64,000 nt of DNA from Tepidibacter thalassicus DSM 15285 (lineage in GTDB: Bacteria > Bacillota > Clostridia > Peptostreptococcales > Peptostreptococcaceae), in NCBI RefSeq assembly GCF_900129915.1, contig NZ_FQXH01000009.1, positions 39,733-103,732 of the forward strand, written 5' to 3'. Below the pieces are notes generated by a model. The model had not been told where the DNA came from and did no database searches. It saw nothing but the letters and a program-made list of their open reading frames with translations. Position 1 is the stretch's first letter. Each line of letters begins with the position of its first letter. The position numbers were made by a program, and so were the translations under genes. Below, one piece after another: positions 1 to 9,963 of this stretch.

Positions 1-846
1 CATTCTGAAATTTTAAGATTGGAAGAAATAGAAGAAATAACAAAAGTGTTTGTAGAATTGGGAATAGATAAAATAAGAATAACAGGAGGAGAACCTTTAG
101 TTAGGAGAGGTATTATTAATTTAATAGAGAAAATAGGAAAAATGGATAAAGTAAGAGATTTTGCATTGACTACAAATGGAACTTTATTAAAGAAATATGC
201 AAAAGATTTAAAAATGGCGGGATTGAACAGAGTAAATATAAGTGTTGATACATTAAACGTTCAAAAATATAGAGAAATAACAAGGGGTGGAAATTTAAAA
301 GATGTAATAGAAGGGATATGTGAAGCTAAAAAAGTAGGACTTACTCCTGTTAAAATAAATACTGTTTTAATTGGAGGATTTAATGAGGATGAGATTTGTG
401 ATTTTGTAAATTTAACTAAAAATGAAGAAATAGATGTTAGATTTATAGAGCTTATGCCTATAGGTGAAGCTAAAGATTGGTCAATTGATAAATTTATACC
501 AAGCAGTAAAGTGTTAGAAAAAATAAACGATTTAAAAGAAGTTAAAAAGAATGATTTGAGTTCTCCTGCAGATTATTATAAAATTCCAAATTCAAAGGGG
601 AAAGTAGGACTTATAAATCCTATATCATGTAAATTCTGTGAAAATTGTAATAGGGTAAGGATTACATGTGATGGAAAACTTAAATTATGTCTTCATTCAG
701 ATGAAGAAATAGATTTAAAAACTCCTTTAAGAAAAGGAGAAAACTTAAAAGAAATAATCATAAATGCTATAAACAAGAAACCGAAATCACATCATTTAGA
801 AGATGGAGAACATATAAAAAGAAATATGGTGGCTATAGGAGGATAA
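1..846 (+). CDS. moaA: GTP 3',8-cyclase MoaA, 5' end cut by the window
   Basis: Radical SAM enzyme that starts molybdenum cofactor synthesis by converting GTP to 3',8-cyclo-GTP. The frame is open from base 1, so the start codon and the N-terminal CxxxCxxC cluster lie upstream. Visible are the [11 protein letters not shown] motif, typical of the radical SAM fold just after the first cluster, and the second iron-sulfur site near the C-terminus ([14 protein letters not shown], then LKLC), which binds GTP in this family. The protein ends in Gly-Gly, as MoaA requires for activity. moaC follows after 2 bases. The TTG at 19 is internal, not a start. The call is firm. Confidence 0.95.
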   Translation, partial: HSEILRLEEIEEITKVFVELGIDKIRITGGEPLVRRGIINLIEKIGKMDKVRDFALTTNGTLLKKYAKDLKMAGLNRVNISVDTLNVQKYREITRGGNLKDVIEGICEAKKVGLTPVKINTVLIGGFNEDEICDFVNLTKNEEIDVRFIELMPIGEAKDWSIDKFIPSSKVLEKINDLKEVKKNDLSSPADYYKIPNSKGKVGLINPISCKFCENCNRVRITCDGKLKLCLHSDEEIDLKTPLRKGENLKEIIINAINKKPKSHHLEDGEHIKRNMVAIGG

Positions 847-848
847 AT

Positions 849-1313
849 ATGGAATTTAGTCATTTTAATGAAAGTAAAAGAGCACATATGGTAAATGTAG
901 GAGAAAAAAAAGATACTAAAAGAGTGGCAGTAGCTAAGGGAAATATAAAAATGAAAAAAGAAACTATTGATTTGATTAAGGAAGGACTCGTAAAAAAGGG
1001 AGATGTTTTATCAGTAGCTCAAATAGGAGGAATAATGGCAGCGAAAAAAACATTTGACCTAATTCCTATGTGTCATAACATATTTTTAACCGGTGCAGAT
1101 ATAAAATTTAATGTATTAGAAGATGAAATAGAAATAGAAGCTGTGGTTTCTACTGTTGGAAAAACAGGAGTTGAAATGGAAGCATTAACAGCGGTAGCCA
1201 TGGCAGCTTTGACTATTTATGATATGTGTAAAGCAGTAGATAAAGATATGGTAATAGATAACATTAGACTTATCGAAAAAACTGGTGGTAAGTCGGATTA
1301 CAAGAGAAAATAA
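849..1313 (+). CDS. moaC: Cyclic pyranopterin monophosphate synthase MoaC
   Basis: Converts 3',8-cyclo-GTP to cyclic pyranopterin monophosphate, the step after MoaA. The 154-residue length is normal. Family motifs seen are [26 protein letters not shown], and [11 protein letters not shown] followed by [10 protein letters not shown], which carries an active-site lysine region. The start ATG lies just after the moaA stop, with a GGAGGA ribosome site inside the end of moaA, so the two are translationally coupled. The downstream MOSC gene suggests one cofactor operon. Confidence 0.95.
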   Translation: MEFSHFNESKRAHMVNVGEKKDTKRVAVAKGNIKMKKETIDLIKEGLVKKGDVLSVAQIGGIMAAKKTFDLIPMCHNIFLTGADIKFNVLEDEIEIEAVVSTVGKTGVEMEALTAVAMAALTIYDMCKAVDKDMVIDNIRLIEKTGGKSDYKRK

Positions 1314-1332
1314 ATTGTGGGGAGGAATAGAA

Positions 1333-1779
1333 ATGAATAAGGTTGGAAAAGTTGTGGCTATTAATATAAGCGAGAAAAAAGGGGTTATTAAAAAGCCTAT
1401 ACCTGAAGGTGAATTTAAGGAAGATTACGGTTTAGTTGGAGATGCTCATGCAGGGAAGTGGCATAGACAAGTAAGTTTACTTGGGAAAGAAAGTATGGAT
1501 AAAATGAAGGCTTTAGGGATAGAAGGACTTTGTACAGGTAAATTTGCTGAAAATATTACAACACAAGGAATAGTACTTTATGAAATTCCTGTTGGAACAA
1601 AAATTAAAATAGGAGAAACTATTCAAGAGGTTACTCAGATAGGGAAAAAGTGTTATGAGGGGTGTGAAATAAGAAAACAAGTTGGAGATTGTATAATGCC
1701 AAAAGAAGGAATATTTACGAGAGTTATTAAAGGAGGTATAGTAAGACCAGGAGATAGTATAGAAGTTATAGAGGAGTAA
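1333..1779 (+). CDS. MOSC domain protein
   Basis: A 148-residue stand-alone MOSC domain. MOSC domains are the C-terminal sulfur-carrier domains of molybdenum cofactor sulfurases and also occur as short proteins next to moa genes in clostridia. Seen here are the GLVGDAHAGKWHRQVSLL segment, FAENITTQGI, and a cysteine-rich stretch (KKCYEGCEIRKQVGDC) where the family's conserved cysteine lies. I chose the ATG at 1333 because GGGGAGGA sits 8 bases upstream; a GTG at 1285 would overlap moaC. The role in handling the molybdenum cofactor is inferred from family and context; the exact reaction is unknown. Confidence 0.85.
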   Translation: MNKVGKVVAINISEKKGVIKKPIPEGEFKEDYGLVGDAHAGKWHRQVSLLGKESMDKMKALGIEGLCTGKFAENITTQGIVLYEIPVGTKIKIGETIQEVTQIGKKCYEGCEIRKQVGDCIMPKEGIFTRVIKGGIVRPGDSIEVIEE

Positions 1780-1782
1780 ATT

Positions 1783-2466
1783 TTATAAATTTTCAATTTG
1801 CCAATCTATAGGTGTTTTTCCTATTGAGATTAGAAAATTATTAGTTTTAGAAAACGGTTTGCTATTAAAGAAACCTCTGTGTGCAGAAAATGGGCTTGGA
1901 TGAGGGGATTTTATTATGTAGTGTTTTGGGTTTTTTATTATATTTAATTTAGATTGAGCGTTTTTTCCCCAAAGTATAAATACAATAGGGTCATCTCTAT
2001 CGTTTAGTAAACTAATCACTTTATCAGTGAAATATTCCCATCCTATATTTTTATGAGAGTTTGGTTGTCCTGCTCTAACTGTTAATACTGTATTGAGAAG
2101 CATAACTCCTTGGTCCGCCCATTTTTTTAAATAACCATTATTAGGAATATAACAGCCTAAATCATAATGAAGTTCTCTGTATATATTCATGAGAGAAGGA
2201 GGAATAGCTACATTTGGTTTTACAGAAAAACTCAAACCGTGTGCTTGATTAGGGCCATGGTATGGATCTTGTCCTAATATTACTACTTTTACATTCTTAT
2301 ATTCTGTATAGTGTAAAGCGTTAAAAATATCGTACATATTTGGATATATAATTTTTGTTCTATATTCATTTATTAAAAATTTTCTCAGTTTTAAATAATA
2401 GTCTTTTTTAAATTCATCTTCCAATAGATATTGCCAATCATTTTTTAATATTTTCATATAAATCAC
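1783..2466 (-). CDS. ung: Uracil-DNA glycosylase, family 1
   Basis: Removes uracil from DNA to start base-excision repair. Family 1 motifs are intact: [18 protein letters not shown] (catalytic Asp and the water-activating loop), [16 protein letters not shown], and the DNA-intercalation loop [14 protein letters not shown] with the catalytic His. The length of 227 residues is normal. It converges with the MOSC gene, with only 3 bases between the stops. The first ATG is used; an ATG three codons in would also fit. Confidence 0.96.
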   Translation of the reverse strand: MIYMKILKNDWQYLLEDEFKKDYYLKLRKFLINEYRTKIIYPNMYDIFNALHYTEYKNVKVVILGQDPYHGPNQAHGLSFSVKPNVAIPPSLMNIYRELHYDLGCYIPNNGYLKKWADQGVMLLNTVLTVRAGQPNSHKNIGWEYFTDKVISLLNDRDDPIVFILWGKNAQSKLNIIKNPKHYIIKSPHPSPFSAHRGFFNSKPFSKTNNFLISIGKTPIDWQIENL

Positions 2467-2631
2467 CCTAAAGAATTATAACATAATTTAATTTTTTTTT
2501 GAAATAATTGATGAGAATTCTTAAATAAGGATATTGAAGAATTGAATAATTTAAACTAATATATATATTCCTTTGAAAAAATATGGTAAAATTATAATTG
2601 TTTAGTTAAATAATACATAAGGAGGTATTTT

Positions 2632-3705
2632 ATGAAAAAAATTTCAAGTTTTATTTTGAGTATTATTATGGTGTTTTCAATGACAATGTTGGGATTTGCA
2701 CAAGAGAGTAAACAGGAAAATACAAAGGAATTGTTAAAGCAAATTCAAAAGTTACAACAAGAATTAGAGAAGGAAAGAAACAAAGTATCGCAAGTAATTG
2801 ATGGAGTAAATCAATCGGTAGTTGCTATTATAGGTAAAAACAAAAAACTTAGAGAAAGAGAGAATATGTATTCGAAGTTTCCTAGTAATTTACAGCATGG
2901 TTCAGGTGTAATAATAACTAGTGAAGGAAGGATATTAACTAATAACCATGTAATAGACGGTTTAGATGAAATTTATGTAGTTACATATGATGGAAATGTG
3001 TATAAAGCAGAGCTTTTGTATGCAGATAAGGAAATGGACTTAGGGTTATTAAAAATCAATAGAACAGATTTAAAACCTATAAAATTAGCAAATGAAAATG
3101 AAATAAAGGTTGGAGATGAAGTTGTTGCAATAGGAACTCCTTTATCTTTTGGATATAGAAATAGTGCAAGTAAGGGAATAATAAGTGGACTTAATAGACC
3201 GGTAGATCGTTCTTATACTTATTTGCAAACAGATGCATCTATTAATCCAGGAAATAGTGGAGGGCCTCTTGTTAATATGAAAGGAGAATTAGTTGGTATA
3301 AATACATTGGGAACTATGTTTTTTCAAGGGATGAATTTTTCAATTCCGGTAAGTGATATTAATTATTTTTTAAATCATTACAATAAGTTTGGTAGAATAA
3401 AAAGATGTTTTACAGGAATTGAATTTGAAGAAAACTGGGCAGCAGTTCTTGGAATACCAAGTAAGCAAGGTTTAAAAGTAATAACTGTTCAAAAAAATGC
3501 AGTAGTAAGCTTAAATCAAGTAAAAGAAGGAGATATTTTAGAATCAATAGATGGAAAAGCTATTACATCTATTGCCCAATATAATGAAGTGTTAAAGAAT
3601 TATTTACCTGGAGATAATGTGAAATTGACATTTAATAGAGGCGGTAAAAAGATAAATATTACAGTTACATTAAAAGAATATCCAAATAGAGAAAATGGAA
3701 AATAG
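2632..3705 (+). CDS. HtrA/DegP-type secreted serine protease with PDZ domain
   Basis: Extracytoplasmic trypsin-like protease of the S1C family. The first 24 or so residues form a signal peptide ending FAQES. A short coiled coil (about residues 30-60) precedes the protease domain. The triad is visible: His in LTNNHVIDG, Asp in KEMDLGLLK, Ser in NPGNSGGPLVN. A C-terminal PDZ domain spans roughly residues 265-350 (GDILESIDGKAITS). The protein has no C-terminal membrane anchor, so it is probably secreted or held at the wall. AAGGAGG lies ahead of the ATG. The next gene starts 15 bases after the stop and also encodes a secreted protein, suggesting an envelope operon. Confidence 0.9.
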   Translation: MKKISSFILSIIMVFSMTMLGFAQESKQENTKELLKQIQKLQQELEKERNKVSQVIDGVNQSVVAIIGKNKKLRERENMYSKFPSNLQHGSGVIITSEGRILTNNHVIDGLDEIYVVTYDGNVYKAELLYADKEMDLGLLKINRTDLKPIKLANENEIKVGDEVVAIGTPLSFGYRNSASKGIISGLNRPVDRSYTYLQTDASINPGNSGGPLVNMKGELVGINTLGTMFFQGMNFSIPVSDINYFLNHYNKFGRIKRCFTGIEFEENWAAVLGIPSKQGLKVITVQKNAVVSLNQVKEGDILESIDGKAITSIAQYNEVLKNYLPGDNVKLTFNRGGKKINITVTLKEYPNRENGK

Positions 3706-3720
3706 GGAAGGAGTAATGTT

Positions 3721-5562
3721 ATGAAAAAATTGTTTTCTTTTTTAGTTTCTGCATGTTTAGTTACAGGGTTGGCTACTCCGGTAGTATATGCTGTTGATGA
3801 TGATGGAAAAATTGATTTATATGAAGTTTTTTCAAGTAAAGAAGATAAAATGAAAAATGAAGTTGGAAGTAGGATATATAAATGGTCTATGCATTTGCCG
3901 GATGATGCCATAATTTATAAATCTGAACAAGCAAATAATTTTAGGATGTCAACAAATAGTTATAAAGCATCTGTGGAGTTAGAGATCAATAAAAACAAAG
4001 ATAATTTAACTTTAGAAGAAATGTTGTACAAAATACAAAATGCTTCGAGAGATGATTTTTTCTGGAAATTTGGAGAAAAAGAGTTTGTTGTGGATATTGA
4101 AAGAGATGATTGGGGACAAAGATATATACGTATAATAAAAGCAGATAAAGCTTATGATTACTTTATGGTAGATGAAGCGGCAGAAGAATTAGGAGAATAT
4201 ATTGAAAATAGAATTTATATAGCTAACAATTATATATACAATTTAGAAATAACTATGGATGGAGAGTTTTACAAGGGTCATGAAGAAATGTTTGAAAAAT
4301 TAGTATCGTCTTTTAAACTTTCTTTTGAAGAAAATAATCCATATATTAAGGAACTTTCAGATTCAGTTAGTACTGCTAGAGAATATAAAAATACGAGTTA
4401 TGGATGGAAGATAGTAATGAGTCCTTATTGGAAAATAGAGGGAACGCCTAACTCTCGATATCAAAAATTTTCTCCAGTATACAGTGATGAAGAGTTAAAT
4501 GAAGAGAAAAAAAGTGAAGAAGATGTAGATGATGAATTAAAAGTATCTGAAGGAGTTGCTGTTAGTTTAATTAGTTCAGCTGAAGCAAATGAAAATGCTT
4601 CTAAATGGGCAAAAGAGGAAATTGAATTGATTAAAGATAATTATAATACTGATGTTTATGATATATTAAAATCTGAACCAAAAAAACAAGGAGATATGGA
4701 TGCTTATCATGTAGTTATTAGATATAAAACAGTTACTAAAAAGCCGTATATTGTACATAATTTATATGTTGTAGGAAATGGATATAAATATTTAGTATCT
4801 GCAAGAATGACGGAAGAACAGTATAAAGACGATAAAAAGAGAAAGAGTTTTGAAAATATGATTAATTCTTTTAAATTAGATAAAGAATGTTTTAGTAAAT
4901 ATTTAGGAAAAATTATTACAGCAAAGTCAATAATGAATTTAAATGATTTAAAAGAGTTAAAAATGAAAAAATATGATTTTAAAACAAAAATAACAAAAAG
5001 CTGGAATGTTTCTAGTGATAGAGATTATTTTTATGATGATTTTTATTATAGTAGGTTTGATGATTCGGCATATAGAGGGGATATAAGTAATGATGAATAT
5101 ATAAGTGCTTGTGAAGTTACAAGTAATATGTGTTTAGATATGTCTGCATCGCTTAATACTGATGAAATTGACGAAATTATTAAAAATAGAGTAGAGAGAT
5201 TTTTAGATGATAATGAAGTAAATATGGGGCTTGCAAATGTTAAAATTAAATCTGGAAACTATAAAGGAGCTTCAATTTATTATATTGAAAAAGAATACAA
5301 TTTAGATAAAATAAAAACTTTTGTAAATGAAAATCAAAACAAAATATATAATTTAGAAGAATTAAAGAATGAGTATGAATATATAATAAAAATAGGAGAG
5401 GATACTTATATACAGACAATAACATTACCTGTGGCAAATACTACATCTAAAAATATGCTTAATGTAAAAAATATTTGGGAAAATACATTTATTAATAAAG
5501 TGAATTATACTAATGTGAATATACAGTGGAAAGAGCATAGTCTTGAAGAATTCGATGAGTAA
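3721..5562 (+). CDS. Large secreted protein with three repeated modules, function unknown
   Basis: I do not recognise a named family. The 613-residue product has a signal peptide of about 24 residues ending in VVYAVDD. The rest looks like three modules of roughly 180 residues (about 30-200, 215-395 and 420-605). The first two close with similar helices (EEMFEKLVSSFKLSFEE; RKSFENMINSFKLDKE), and the third ends with a comparable helix (MLNVKNIWENTF). Modules 1 and 2 also share an opening of the type YKWSMHLPDD / YGWKIVMSPYW. This pattern suggests a repeated alpha/beta fold such as PsbP-like domains, which is inference. AAGGAG precedes the ATG, 15 bases after the HtrA gene, so co-expression and a shared envelope role are likely. 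Confidence 0.7.
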   Translation: MKKLFSFLVSACLVTGLATPVVYAVDDDGKIDLYEVFSSKEDKMKNEVGSRIYKWSMHLPDDAIIYKSEQANNFRMSTNSYKASVELEINKNKDNLTLEEMLYKIQNASRDDFFWKFGEKEFVVDIERDDWGQRYIRIIKADKAYDYFMVDEAAEELGEYIENRIYIANNYIYNLEITMDGEFYKGHEEMFEKLVSSFKLSFEENNPYIKELSDSVSTAREYKNTSYGWKIVMSPYWKIEGTPNSRYQKFSPVYSDEELNEEKKSEEDVDDELKVSEGVAVSLISSAEANENASKWAKEEIELIKDNYNTDVYDILKSEPKKQGDMDAYHVVIRYKTVTKKPYIVHNLYVVGNGYKYLVSARMTEEQYKDDKKRKSFENMINSFKLDKECFSKYLGKIITAKSIMNLNDLKELKMKKYDFKTKITKSWNVSSDRDYFYDDFYYSRFDDSAYRGDISNDEYISACEVTSNMCLDMSASLNTDEIDEIIKNRVERFLDDNEVNMGLANVKIKSGNYKGASIYYIEKEYNLDKIKTFVNENQNKIYNLEELKNEYEYIIKIGEDTYIQTITLPVANTTSKNMLNVKNIWENTFINKVNYTNVNIQWKEHSLEEFDE

Positions 5563-5571
5563 AAAGTTAAA

Positions 5572-5597
5572 AAGAGGTAGTTGGAAAACTACCTCTT
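5572..5597 (+). other. Perfect stem-loop between the secreted protein gene and hisC
   Basis: An 11-bp perfect stem (AAGAGGTAGTT / AACTACCTCTT) closes a GGAA loop, 10 bases after the stop of the secreted protein gene. No T-run follows on the plus strand, so it is not a canonical intrinsic terminator. It may stabilise a 3' end or mark an RNA processing site before hisC. Confidence 0.6.
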
Positions 5598-5619
5598 AAA
5601 AATAAAGGGGGTTGAGAAT

Positions 5620-6738
5620 ATGGGGAGAAATTTATTTAAAAATGAAGTGGCTTTTATAAAACCGTATATTCCAGGTAAACCCGTAGAAGAATTAAAAAGA
5701 GAATTAGACATAGAAGATATTGAAAAACTTGCATCGAATGAAAATCCGCTTGGTCCATCTAAAAAAGCAATTGAAGCAATTAAAAAAGAATTACATAATA
5801 TTAATATTTATCCAGATGCTAATTGTACTAAATTAAAAGAAGAACTTGCTAAAAAACACAATTTAACTTCTGAAAATATTGTAGTAGGTAATGGTGGGGA
5901 AGAACTCTTAAAGATGATTGCACAGACTTTTATAAATCCTAGAGATGAAGCTATAATGGCAAATCCAACTTTTGGTAAATATGCTAGTGAAGTAATGTTT
6001 ATGGGGGGGATAGTACATCAAATAAATCTTAAAAATTATAAACATGATTTTGAAACTTTTATAAAAAAAATAAATGATAAAACAAAGTTGATATTTGTAT
6101 GTAATCCGAATAATCCAACTGGTAATATAATGACTAAATATGATATTGAGTATCTTGTAAATAATGTTCCAGATGATGTTGTTGTAGTGTTTGATGAAGC
6201 ATATTATGATTATGCAGTTAAAAATAAAGATTATCCAGATACATTAAGCATATTAAAAGAAAGATCTAACACGATTATCTTGAGAACGTTTTCAAAGATT
6301 TCTGGAATTGCAGCTGTAAGGGTAGGATATTTGTTGACTTCTAAGGAAATTTGTGAAGCGATGAATAAGGTAAAACTTGTTTTTCACGTAAATAGACTTG
6401 CACAAGTAGCTGCTGTTGCAGCAATTCATGATATTGACCATGTAAAAAAGACAGTAGAGCTTAATTATAAGTCTATGGAAATTATGGAAAGATATTTTGA
6501 AGAAAATAAATTAGAATATATTAAGTCAAATGCAAATTTTGTATTTGTAAATGTAGGGATAGATTCGAGGATAGTATTTCAAAAATTACTTGAAAAAGGA
6601 ATAATAATAAGACCAGGATATTTATGGAATTGGGACAATTGGTTAAGAGTTAGTACAGGAACACTTGAGCAAACTCAAAAATTTATAAATAGATTAGATG
6701 AAGTGTTAAGAGAAAATAAAAAAAGGGGGAGAGTTTAG
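5620..6738 (+). CDS. hisC: Histidinol-phosphate aminotransferase-like, likely aromatic aminotransferase
   Basis: PLP-dependent class I/II aminotransferase of the HisC type, 372 residues. Motifs seen are [14 protein letters not shown] (N-terminal HisC signature), [20 protein letters not shown], and the PLP lysine in [16 protein letters not shown]. The ATG at 5620 is chosen because AAAGGGGG lies 8 bases upstream; a TTG at 5581 falls inside the preceding stem-loop. No other his genes are nearby. Its stop abuts the iorA start, so it forms an operon with indolepyruvate oxidoreductase. I infer that it transaminates aromatic amino acids to aryl-pyruvates rather than, or as well as, serving histidine synthesis. 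Confidence 0.85.
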   Translation: MGRNLFKNEVAFIKPYIPGKPVEELKRELDIEDIEKLASNENPLGPSKKAIEAIKKELHNINIYPDANCTKLKEELAKKHNLTSENIVVGNGGEELLKMIAQTFINPRDEAIMANPTFGKYASEVMFMGGIVHQINLKNYKHDFETFIKKINDKTKLIFVCNPNNPTGNIMTKYDIEYLVNNVPDDVVVVFDEAYYDYAVKNKDYPDTLSILKERSNTIILRTFSKISGIAAVRVGYLLTSKEICEAMNKVKLVFHVNRLAQVAAVAAIHDIDHVKKTVELNYKSMEIMERYFEENKLEYIKSNANFVFVNVGIDSRIVFQKLLEKGIIIRPGYLWNWDNWLRVSTGTLEQTQKFINRLDEVLRENKKRGRV

Positions 6739-8517
6739 ATGAAAAAACTTATGACGGGAAATGAAGCTATTGCGAGAGGATTTTATGAAGCAGGAGGAGT
6801 TGTAGCTTGTGCATATCCAGGAACACCTTCTACTGAAATACTTGAAAATATGGTTTTATATAAGGATGATGTTTATTGTGAGTGGGCACCAAATGAGAAA
6901 GTAGCTTTAGAAGTAGCTATAGGTTCTTCTATTGCTGGTGCGAGATCTCTTGCTGCAATGAAGCATGTAGGAGTAAATGTTGCAGCAGATCCTATTATGA
7001 CGTATGGATATACAGGAGTTAATGGAGGTCTTGTTTTAGTTTCAGCAGATGATCCTGGAATGCACTCATCTCAAAATGAGCAAGATAATAGATATTATGC
7101 TAAATTTGCAAAAATAGCGATGATTGAACCAAGTGATTCTCAAGAGGCCAAGGATTTTATAAAGGATGCTCTTGAAATATCTGAAAAATTTGATACAGCA
7201 GTTCTTTTTAGGGTTAGTACAAGAATATGTCATTCCAAAACTCTTGTGGAATTTAATGATAGACAAGATGTTGGTATTAAGCCTTATTCTAAAAATATAT
7301 CAAAATTCGTTGCGACTCCTGGTAATGCTAGAAAACTTCATGTGGTAGTTGAGGATAAATTAAAAAAGCTTGAAGAGTTTAGTAATAATACTCATTTAAA
7401 TAAAATTGAGTGGAATGACAAGAAAATAGGAATTATAACTTCTGGTATTTCTTATCAATATGCTAAAGAAGTATTTGGGAAAAGTGCTTCGTATTTAAAA
7501 CTTGGATTTACTCATCCTCTTCCATTTAAAAAAATAGAAGAGTTTGCAAGTCAGGTAGAAATTTTATATGTAATAGAAGAATTAGAACCGTATATAGAAG
7601 AACAATTAAAATCAAGGGGAATTAGTTGTATAGGAAAAGAAAAAATACCTAGAATAGGAGAACTCAATCCGGATATAATAGCGAGTTCATTATTGGGTAT
7701 GGAAAGCGAAGTTGCAAGTAGTGTAGAAATTTTAAAAGATGATATTATATCAAGACCTCCTACTTTATGTGCAGGATGTCCTCACAGAGGATTATTTTAT
7801 GTATTATCTAAAAAGAAAAATATAATGATTACTGGAGATATTGGATGTTATACATTAGGATCTTCTGAACCATTAAATGCCATGGATACTTGTATTTGTA
7901 TGGGGGCTTCTATTAGTTCAGGCCATGGCGCTCAAAAGGTATTTAATATAAATAATGAAGATAAGAAAGTAGTAAGTGTGATAGGAGATTCTACATTTTT
8001 TCATACAGGAATTTCTAGTTTAATTGATGTGGTATACAATAAAGGAAATTCAGTTACAGTTATACTCGATAATAGAATAACTGGAATGACTGGACATCAG
8101 GAAAATCCGGGAACAGGGTATACTTTGATGGGAGAAAAAACTATTGCAATAGATATTCCAAATCTATGTAAAGCAATAGGCGTGAATAATGTAAGGGTGG
8201 TAAATCCTCTTAATTTAGAAGAAACAGAAGATGCTGTAAATGAAGCACTTAAGTCAAATGAACCATTTGTAATAGTTACTAAATGGCCTTGTGTACTTAA
8301 AAAATTAAGTAAAGAAGATAAAGAACAATTTGATATTAATATAAAACCATTTAAAGTGAATGAGCAAAAATGTAAAAAGTGTAAAATGTGTTTAAAATCA
8401 GGATGTCCTGCTATATCACTTGAAGATACAGTGAAAATAGATCCGACTATGTGTGTCGGTTGCAGCGTATGTTCTCAAATTTGTCCATTTGATGCTATAG
8501 AAAGGGTAGGTGAATAA
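6739..8517 (+). CDS. iorA: Indolepyruvate ferredoxin oxidoreductase, alpha subunit
   Basis: Oxidatively decarboxylates aryl-pyruvates (indolepyruvate, phenylpyruvate, hydroxyphenylpyruvate) to aryl-acetyl-CoA, passing electrons to ferredoxin. The length of 592 residues is typical. N-terminal pyrimidine-binding domain: ACAYPGTPSTEI. TPP-binding part: TLCAGCPHRG, GDIGCYTLGSSEPLNAMDTC and GDSTFFHTGI. The C-terminus is a two-cluster ferredoxin domain (CKKCKMC, then CVGCSVCSQICPFDAIE). It starts immediately after hisC (AGGGGGAGAG upstream) and is followed by iorB, 2 bases after the stop. Confidence 0.95.
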   Translation: MKKLMTGNEAIARGFYEAGGVVACAYPGTPSTEILENMVLYKDDVYCEWAPNEKVALEVAIGSSIAGARSLAAMKHVGVNVAADPIMTYGYTGVNGGLVLVSADDPGMHSSQNEQDNRYYAKFAKIAMIEPSDSQEAKDFIKDALEISEKFDTAVLFRVSTRICHSKTLVEFNDRQDVGIKPYSKNISKFVATPGNARKLHVVVEDKLKKLEEFSNNTHLNKIEWNDKKIGIITSGISYQYAKEVFGKSASYLKLGFTHPLPFKKIEEFASQVEILYVIEELEPYIEEQLKSRGISCIGKEKIPRIGELNPDIIASSLLGMESEVASSVEILKDDIISRPPTLCAGCPHRGLFYVLSKKKNIMITGDIGCYTLGSSEPLNAMDTCICMGASISSGHGAQKVFNINNEDKKVVSVIGDSTFFHTGISSLIDVVYNKGNSVTVILDNRITGMTGHQENPGTGYTLMGEKTIAIDIPNLCKAIGVNNVRVVNPLNLEETEDAVNEALKSNEPFVIVTKWPCVLKKLSKEDKEQFDINIKPFKVNEQKCKKCKMCLKSGCPAISLEDTVKIDPTMCVGCSVCSQICPFDAIERVGE

Positions 8518-8519
8518 TA

Positions 8520-9107
8520 ATGAACAAAGTAAAAAATATTCTATTAGTAGGAGTTGGAGGACAAGGAATAATATTAGCTTCTAAGGTATTATCAAGTGGA
8601 TTAATAGATGCAGGATATGATGTTAAAATGTCAGAGGTTCACGGTATGGCTCAAAGAGGAGGGAGTGTTACAACTCAGGTTAGATATGGAGAAAAAGTAT
8701 ACTCTCCTATAATAGGAAAAGGTCAAGCTGATGTTATTGTAGCTTTTGAAAAAGTAGAAGTATTAAGATGGCTTGAGTATTTAAAATCAGATGGGAAAAT
8801 AGTAGTAAATGACTATAAAATACCGTCAGCTACTGTTCTTTCGGGAAAAGAAAAATATCCGGAAAAAGTAATTGAAAAGTTAAAAGAAAGATTTGATAAT
8901 ATAACTGTTGTAAATGCAGCTGATGAAGCTGTTAAACTTGGGAACATAAAAGCTCAAAATATAATAATGCTTGGTTGTCTTATAAAAGCACTGGGATTAA
9001 ATGATATAGATTGGAATAAAGCTGTAAGGGAAAATGTAAAAGAAAAATTTGTAGATTTAAATATAAAAGCAATTGAAAAAGGAATGGAGTTATATTTACA
9101 TATTTAA
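8520..9107 (+). CDS. iorB: Indolepyruvate ferredoxin oxidoreductase, beta subunit
   Basis: Gamma-type (KOR gamma domain) subunit partnering IorA, 195 residues. The N-terminal LLVGVGGQGIILASKVLS and SEVHGMAQRGGSVTTQVRYG motifs are diagnostic. It is the last gene of the hisC-iorA-iorB operon; a terminator hairpin follows 8 bases later. Confidence 0.95.
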   Translation: MNKVKNILLVGVGGQGIILASKVLSSGLIDAGYDVKMSEVHGMAQRGGSVTTQVRYGEKVYSPIIGKGQADVIVAFEKVEVLRWLEYLKSDGKIVVNDYKIPSATVLSGKEKYPEKVIEKLKERFDNITVVNAADEAVKLGNIKAQNIIMLGCLIKALGLNDIDWNKAVRENVKEKFVDLNIKAIEKGMELYLHI

Positions 9108-9115
9108 TGATAATT

Positions 9116-9146
9116 AAGTCTGGAGAAATCCAGACTTTTATTGTGT
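9116..9146 (+). terminator. Intrinsic terminator after iorB
   Basis: A 9-bp stem (AAGTCTGGA / TCCAGACTT) with a GAAA tetraloop is followed by a T-rich tail. It ends the hisC-iorAB transcript. Confidence 0.85.
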
Positions 9147-9255
9147 TTTATCATAAAAATTAAATTTTATGCTTTTTTTTACAAATTTAGACATTGGTTT
9201 TGTATATAATTATAAAAGTGTTGTGAAAATCTAATAATGAGTAGGAGTTGAATAT

Positions 9256-9846
9256 ATGATAGAGAATTCAAATATTAAGAGAAAAAGATTAATAGAGAGT
9301 TTAAATAGAGTTGACTTTAAACTAGTATCAACTGACAATCATCCTATACTAAAAATTAAAAAAGAAATAGTTGAAAAGGTATATCAAGATGAAAATGATT
9401 TTAGAGTTAAGTGTTTTGAATTTGGAGAAAATTTTATAGAAATATTGAGAAAAGAGAAATTTGATAATATATTTGTACAAGCTTTATTTTATACAGAGCC
9501 TTTAGTGAATTTTTTTGAAGATAAATATGTTGATTATGAGTGTATTATAAATGACCGTTATTATGAAATAAAAACAGATGAGAAAGATATAAAAGATATT
9601 TTTATAGATCAGTTTGAACTTGGAGGTGCTATGAAAGCTTTAAATCTAATGGGAAAAGAGGCCGTGGAACTTTCAGAAAGGTTTTATAAAGTTATTAGTG
9701 AAAATACAAATTCAGAGGTATATTTGTATTATACACAAGAGTTATGGAATGATTATTTCTTTGGAGTATCATGGGATAGGACGTATATAATAGTAAATAT
9801 TACTACGAGAAAACTGTGGGTTATGTGCTTTACAGATACAGATTAA
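9256..9846 (+). CDS. Hypothetical protein, tandem paralogue 1
   Basis: Not recognised. The 196-residue, acidic, apparently cytoplasmic protein has no signal peptide or membrane segment. It opens MIENSNIKRKRLIESLNRVD and ends TTRKLWVMCFTDTD, both nearly shared with the next gene. A middle stretch (KFDNIFVQALFYTEPLVNFF) is also conserved, while residues about 100-165 differ. AGGAG precedes the ATG. A strong hairpin terminator separates it from its paralogue, so each copy is probably transcribed as its own unit. Diverging tandem paralogues of this size are often immunity or antitoxin-like proteins, but nothing here shows that function directly. Confidence 0.75.
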   Translation: MIENSNIKRKRLIESLNRVDFKLVSTDNHPILKIKKEIVEKVYQDENDFRVKCFEFGENFIEILRKEKFDNIFVQALFYTEPLVNFFEDKYVDYECIINDRYYEIKTDEKDIKDIFIDQFELGGAMKALNLMGKEAVELSERFYKVISENTNSEVYLYYTQELWNDYFFGVSWDRTYIIVNITTRKLWVMCFTDTD

Positions 9847-9864
9847 AGTAATTAATATGAAAAT

Positions 9865-9921
9865 GGAGTTTTATAAATAAATTTGAAGTTTACACAAATT
9901 TATTTATAGACTCCTTTTTTA
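9865..9921 (+). terminator. Terminator between the tandem paralogues
   Basis: A long AT-rich stem (GGAGTTTTATAAATAAATTT with AAATTTATTTATAGACTCC, one small bulge) is followed by TTTTTT. It separates the two duplicate genes. Confidence 0.8.
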
Positions 9922-9963
9922 AATAGAGATGTATTAAACTGAATATACAAAGGAGTTGAATAT

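Noticed and set aside
5572..5597. Hairpin before hisC as an intrinsic terminator
   Set aside because: The stem is perfect but no T-run follows on the plus strand, so it is listed only as a stem-loop.
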